This document shows, piece after piece, positions 62,388 through 64,000 of a DNA stretch of 64,000 bases; positions within the stretch are counted from its first letter, which is position 1, and the number at the start of each line of letters is the position of its first letter. Source of the DNA: Ciona savignyi (taxonomy: Eukaryota > Chordata > Ascidiacea > Phlebobranchia > Cionidae). The notes beneath the pieces were generated by a model. The model ran no database searches and had not been told where the DNA came from. It saw only the letters and a program-made list of their open reading frames with translations. The position numbers and the translations under genes are program-made. The stretch is from positions 356,746-420,745 of the forward strand of contig CH002787.1 of NCBI GenBank assembly GCA_000149265.1, given 5' to 3'.

Positions 62388-62964
62388 CTTTTTTTCTGTT
62401 TTTTTAACTCTTTTGTTTCTTAGTTATAAACAAACTTATCATAACCCCGCATTCAGCTTGTCTGAGCATTTTTGGAATTTTTCCAAGCATTGGCTAAAGT
62501 AATCGATCTCTTCGCAGTTTTTTGATTGTAAACACTATTTACTTAAAATGCGTAAATGGTGTAATAAACATGGGACTAGAGTTATTGTTAGTCCTGCGGT
62601 TAAGTTTAGTGTTCAGGAATGGGTTAAAATTAGTATCCGTAATTTTAGTTAGTAGTTTCCCTCCTCCCCGCTTTAGTACTGCTGATAAATAGCGCCATCC
62701 AGCAGAGAAAAACCAGACTACCGTTCTGTCTCTAGCCGCATATGTTTTTAACATAACAAAATATGTATATTTAATATAGTTTCCTAAATAAATCACATGT
62801 TTACAACACTTAACAACGTTGGTGCAGGTGCTTAGCTGCTTAGAGATAAAGGGTCTTAGCTAGCTATAAAAAATTGTACAACCTTGTTTGGAATATTTTA
62901 AAGGTAAACGTTTCTTTACAATTTAAACATTTTTTAAGGAATATATTTCTCAACTAATTTATTA

Positions 62965-63045
62965 ATGGGGAAGAAGAAGAATAACCAAAATGGAGGAAAT
63001 GTGCAGAAAAAAGATGTATATCAACGCCTGAACTACCTGTACCAG
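62965..63045 (+). CDS. RPP21: RPP21-like RNase P/MRP subunit, first exon
   Basis: RPP21 (archaeal/yeast Rpr2 family) is a zinc-binding protein subunit of nuclear RNase P, which trims the 5' leader of tRNA precursors. Seen: ATG at 62965, a Lys/Asn-rich start (MGKKKNNQNG), then DVYQRLNYLYQ, the conserved first helix of the family, ending in phase 0 before the donor gtactt at 63046. The zinc-binding Cys motifs would be in later exons; I could not place the second exon before the right edge. The call rests on one helix motif and its position at the N terminus. Confidence 0.65.
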
Positions 63046-64000
63046 GTACTTGTATGAAAAATATGAAATAGGATCACCTTGAGCTTCCATAATACCTCCG
63101 GGCAATCAGAAGATTACCTTGTTCCAATGTTGTGATATGTTATTGCAGTGTGTTGTATTTGATGGAGTCATTGCTACTACCATTTTGTTTAAGCTATTAA
63201 ACCAATGGATTCAGGAACTGCCCTAGAATACAACCTACTGTTAGTGAAGGGCAGGTTTATTCTGTTGTGCTACATGTAAGAGTCAACTAGTCCGACTCGA
63301 GTTGGATAGATTTTCATTGACATTTCCATTTGATAGATATCTATGGAATGTGCAAAGGCGTTGTACCATCATGACCACAAATCCAGTACCCACCATTGGG
63401 TCTTGCACTTTATTTTTTTTGCTTATGACAATGGCAACCCAGGGTTCGAATTAAGGGATCGCGAATCGCTATTCGCGAACCGTTTTTTAAAGTTCGCGAA
63501 TTACAAAATTTAACAAAATCGCGAAAATATAAATTACCGTTACTGATTTCGCGCACTTTTAATAATAAATCATCAACATGTTAATGGGTCATTCCATTTC
63601 AAATGAACCAAACGCTCCAACCCAAAAATTTTAAATAAGCCCATATTATAAAGTAAAATAGCAAATTTCTTCCTGGCAATGGAAAACCTTTTGTTTTTAA
63701 TTTTCGTTGAGAATTGACCGAGTTATGGTTGTTTAAACATAACCTATTTTTTGTGTGCGGCGAAGCATGACCGCAATGAAATATCAACCAAATATCTTCG
63801 GGTGAGTCACAACTTTTTTATTCCTTATGGTTGCATTACAAAACTTTGTACATATCTTGTATATCCTTTTGGCTTTCCTGAGAAATGTTTTTTTTTATTA
63901 ATTGGGCTACATGTGGGCCACAAAGTGGGGGGGGAATGTAATCATAATTTCGCAATCGTCCATGCGTGACCATGATTAATGGGTTAATAACTTTAAAAGG
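63046..64000. other. Probable RPP21 first intron
   Basis: No exon matching RPP21 was identified. An acceptor near 63150 leads to a short frame that does not resemble the family. A palindrome TCGCGAAT...ATTCGCGA (63459-63478) with further TTCGCGAA-like copies to about 63555 stands out. The window ends here. Confidence 0.35.
63459..63478. repeat. TCGCGAA palindrome cluster
   Basis: TCGCGAATCGCTATTCGCGA has 8-bp inverted arms around a 4-bp centre. Related TTCGCGAA, TCGCGAAA and TTTCGCGC words follow within 80 bases. CpG-rich palindromes are unusual in this AT-rich context; it may be part of a repeat. Confidence 0.5.

Larger units (their letters stand above)
62047..62752. mobile_element. Composite element with terminal inverted repeats of about 60 bp
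   Basis: The left arm (62047-62109) contains GGAACGGTAGTCTG and TTTTTCTCTGCTGGGTGGCGCC. The right arm (62690-62752) is its inverted counterpart with a handful of substitutions. Inside are a truncated inverted copy of the 25.7-kb MITE (62149-62274), a more diverged copy of its central block (about 62590-62640), and a tRNA-Asp-like sequence (62316-62387). There is no coding frame. I did not find a clear target duplication. It could be one long MITE family with repeated interior, or a MITE with nested insertions. Confidence 0.6.

Noticed and set aside
1-64000. CRISPR arrays, prophage, bacterial operons or a defence island
   Set aside because: The window is intron-rich animal DNA; no regularly spaced repeats, ribosome binding sites or prokaryotic gene clusters are present.

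Overview
This is eukaryotic, intron-rich, visibly AT-rich animal DNA. Coding sequence is split into many small exons with GT..AG introns, and compact repeats (MITE-like elements, tRNA-like SINE heads) lie between and inside genes. The recognisable proteins are a castor/CASZ1 zinc-finger factor, a PLC-eta type phospholipase C and the first exon of an RPP21-like RNase P subunit. These point to a bilaterian; the compact introns and repeat types make an ascidian tunicate (Ciona-like) my best guess, which is inference only. There are no bacterial features, CRISPR arrays or operons.

Layout. (1) 235-10444, minus strand: about 23 exons of a castor-type transcription factor that runs off the left edge. 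A non-coding exon with a strong splice donor at 26791 may be its 5' leader, which would give a first intron of about 16 kb (10.4-26.8 kb) without convincing genes. (2) 25.7-29.3 kb: repeat-rich ground with a MITE, a hAT-type MITE with an 8-bp target duplication, and weak plus-strand exon candidates. (3) 30416-33867, minus strand: two exons of a long, basic, disordered protein, next to a 100-N assembly gap. (4) 34471-55922, minus strand: 23 exons of a PLC-eta-like enzyme, whose exon phases join without conflict into a 926-codon reading frame (PH, EF hands, X, long linker, Y, C2, tail). (5) Inside its 8-kb intron (37039-45111), on the opposite strand, sit two complete unrelated type I membrane protein genes: a thrombospondin-1 receptor-like protein (37783-40734) and a Cys-rich orphan (41639-44091). 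(6) 59182-61065, plus strand: an orphan gene. (7) 62047-62752: a composite inverted-repeat element holding MITE pieces and a decayed tRNA-Asp. (8) 62965-63045: first exon of RPP21, cut off by the right edge.

Exon coordinates come from hand reading of splice sites and phase matching. Where phases agree across a whole chain (PLC-eta and the two nested genes) I trust them to the base. Where they do not (middle of castor, ends of the orphans) I say so. I found no evidence of a novel defence or mobile system. The most unusual features are the pair of antisense nested receptor genes, the skippable linker exons of PLC-eta, and the possible disordered extension of that enzyme.
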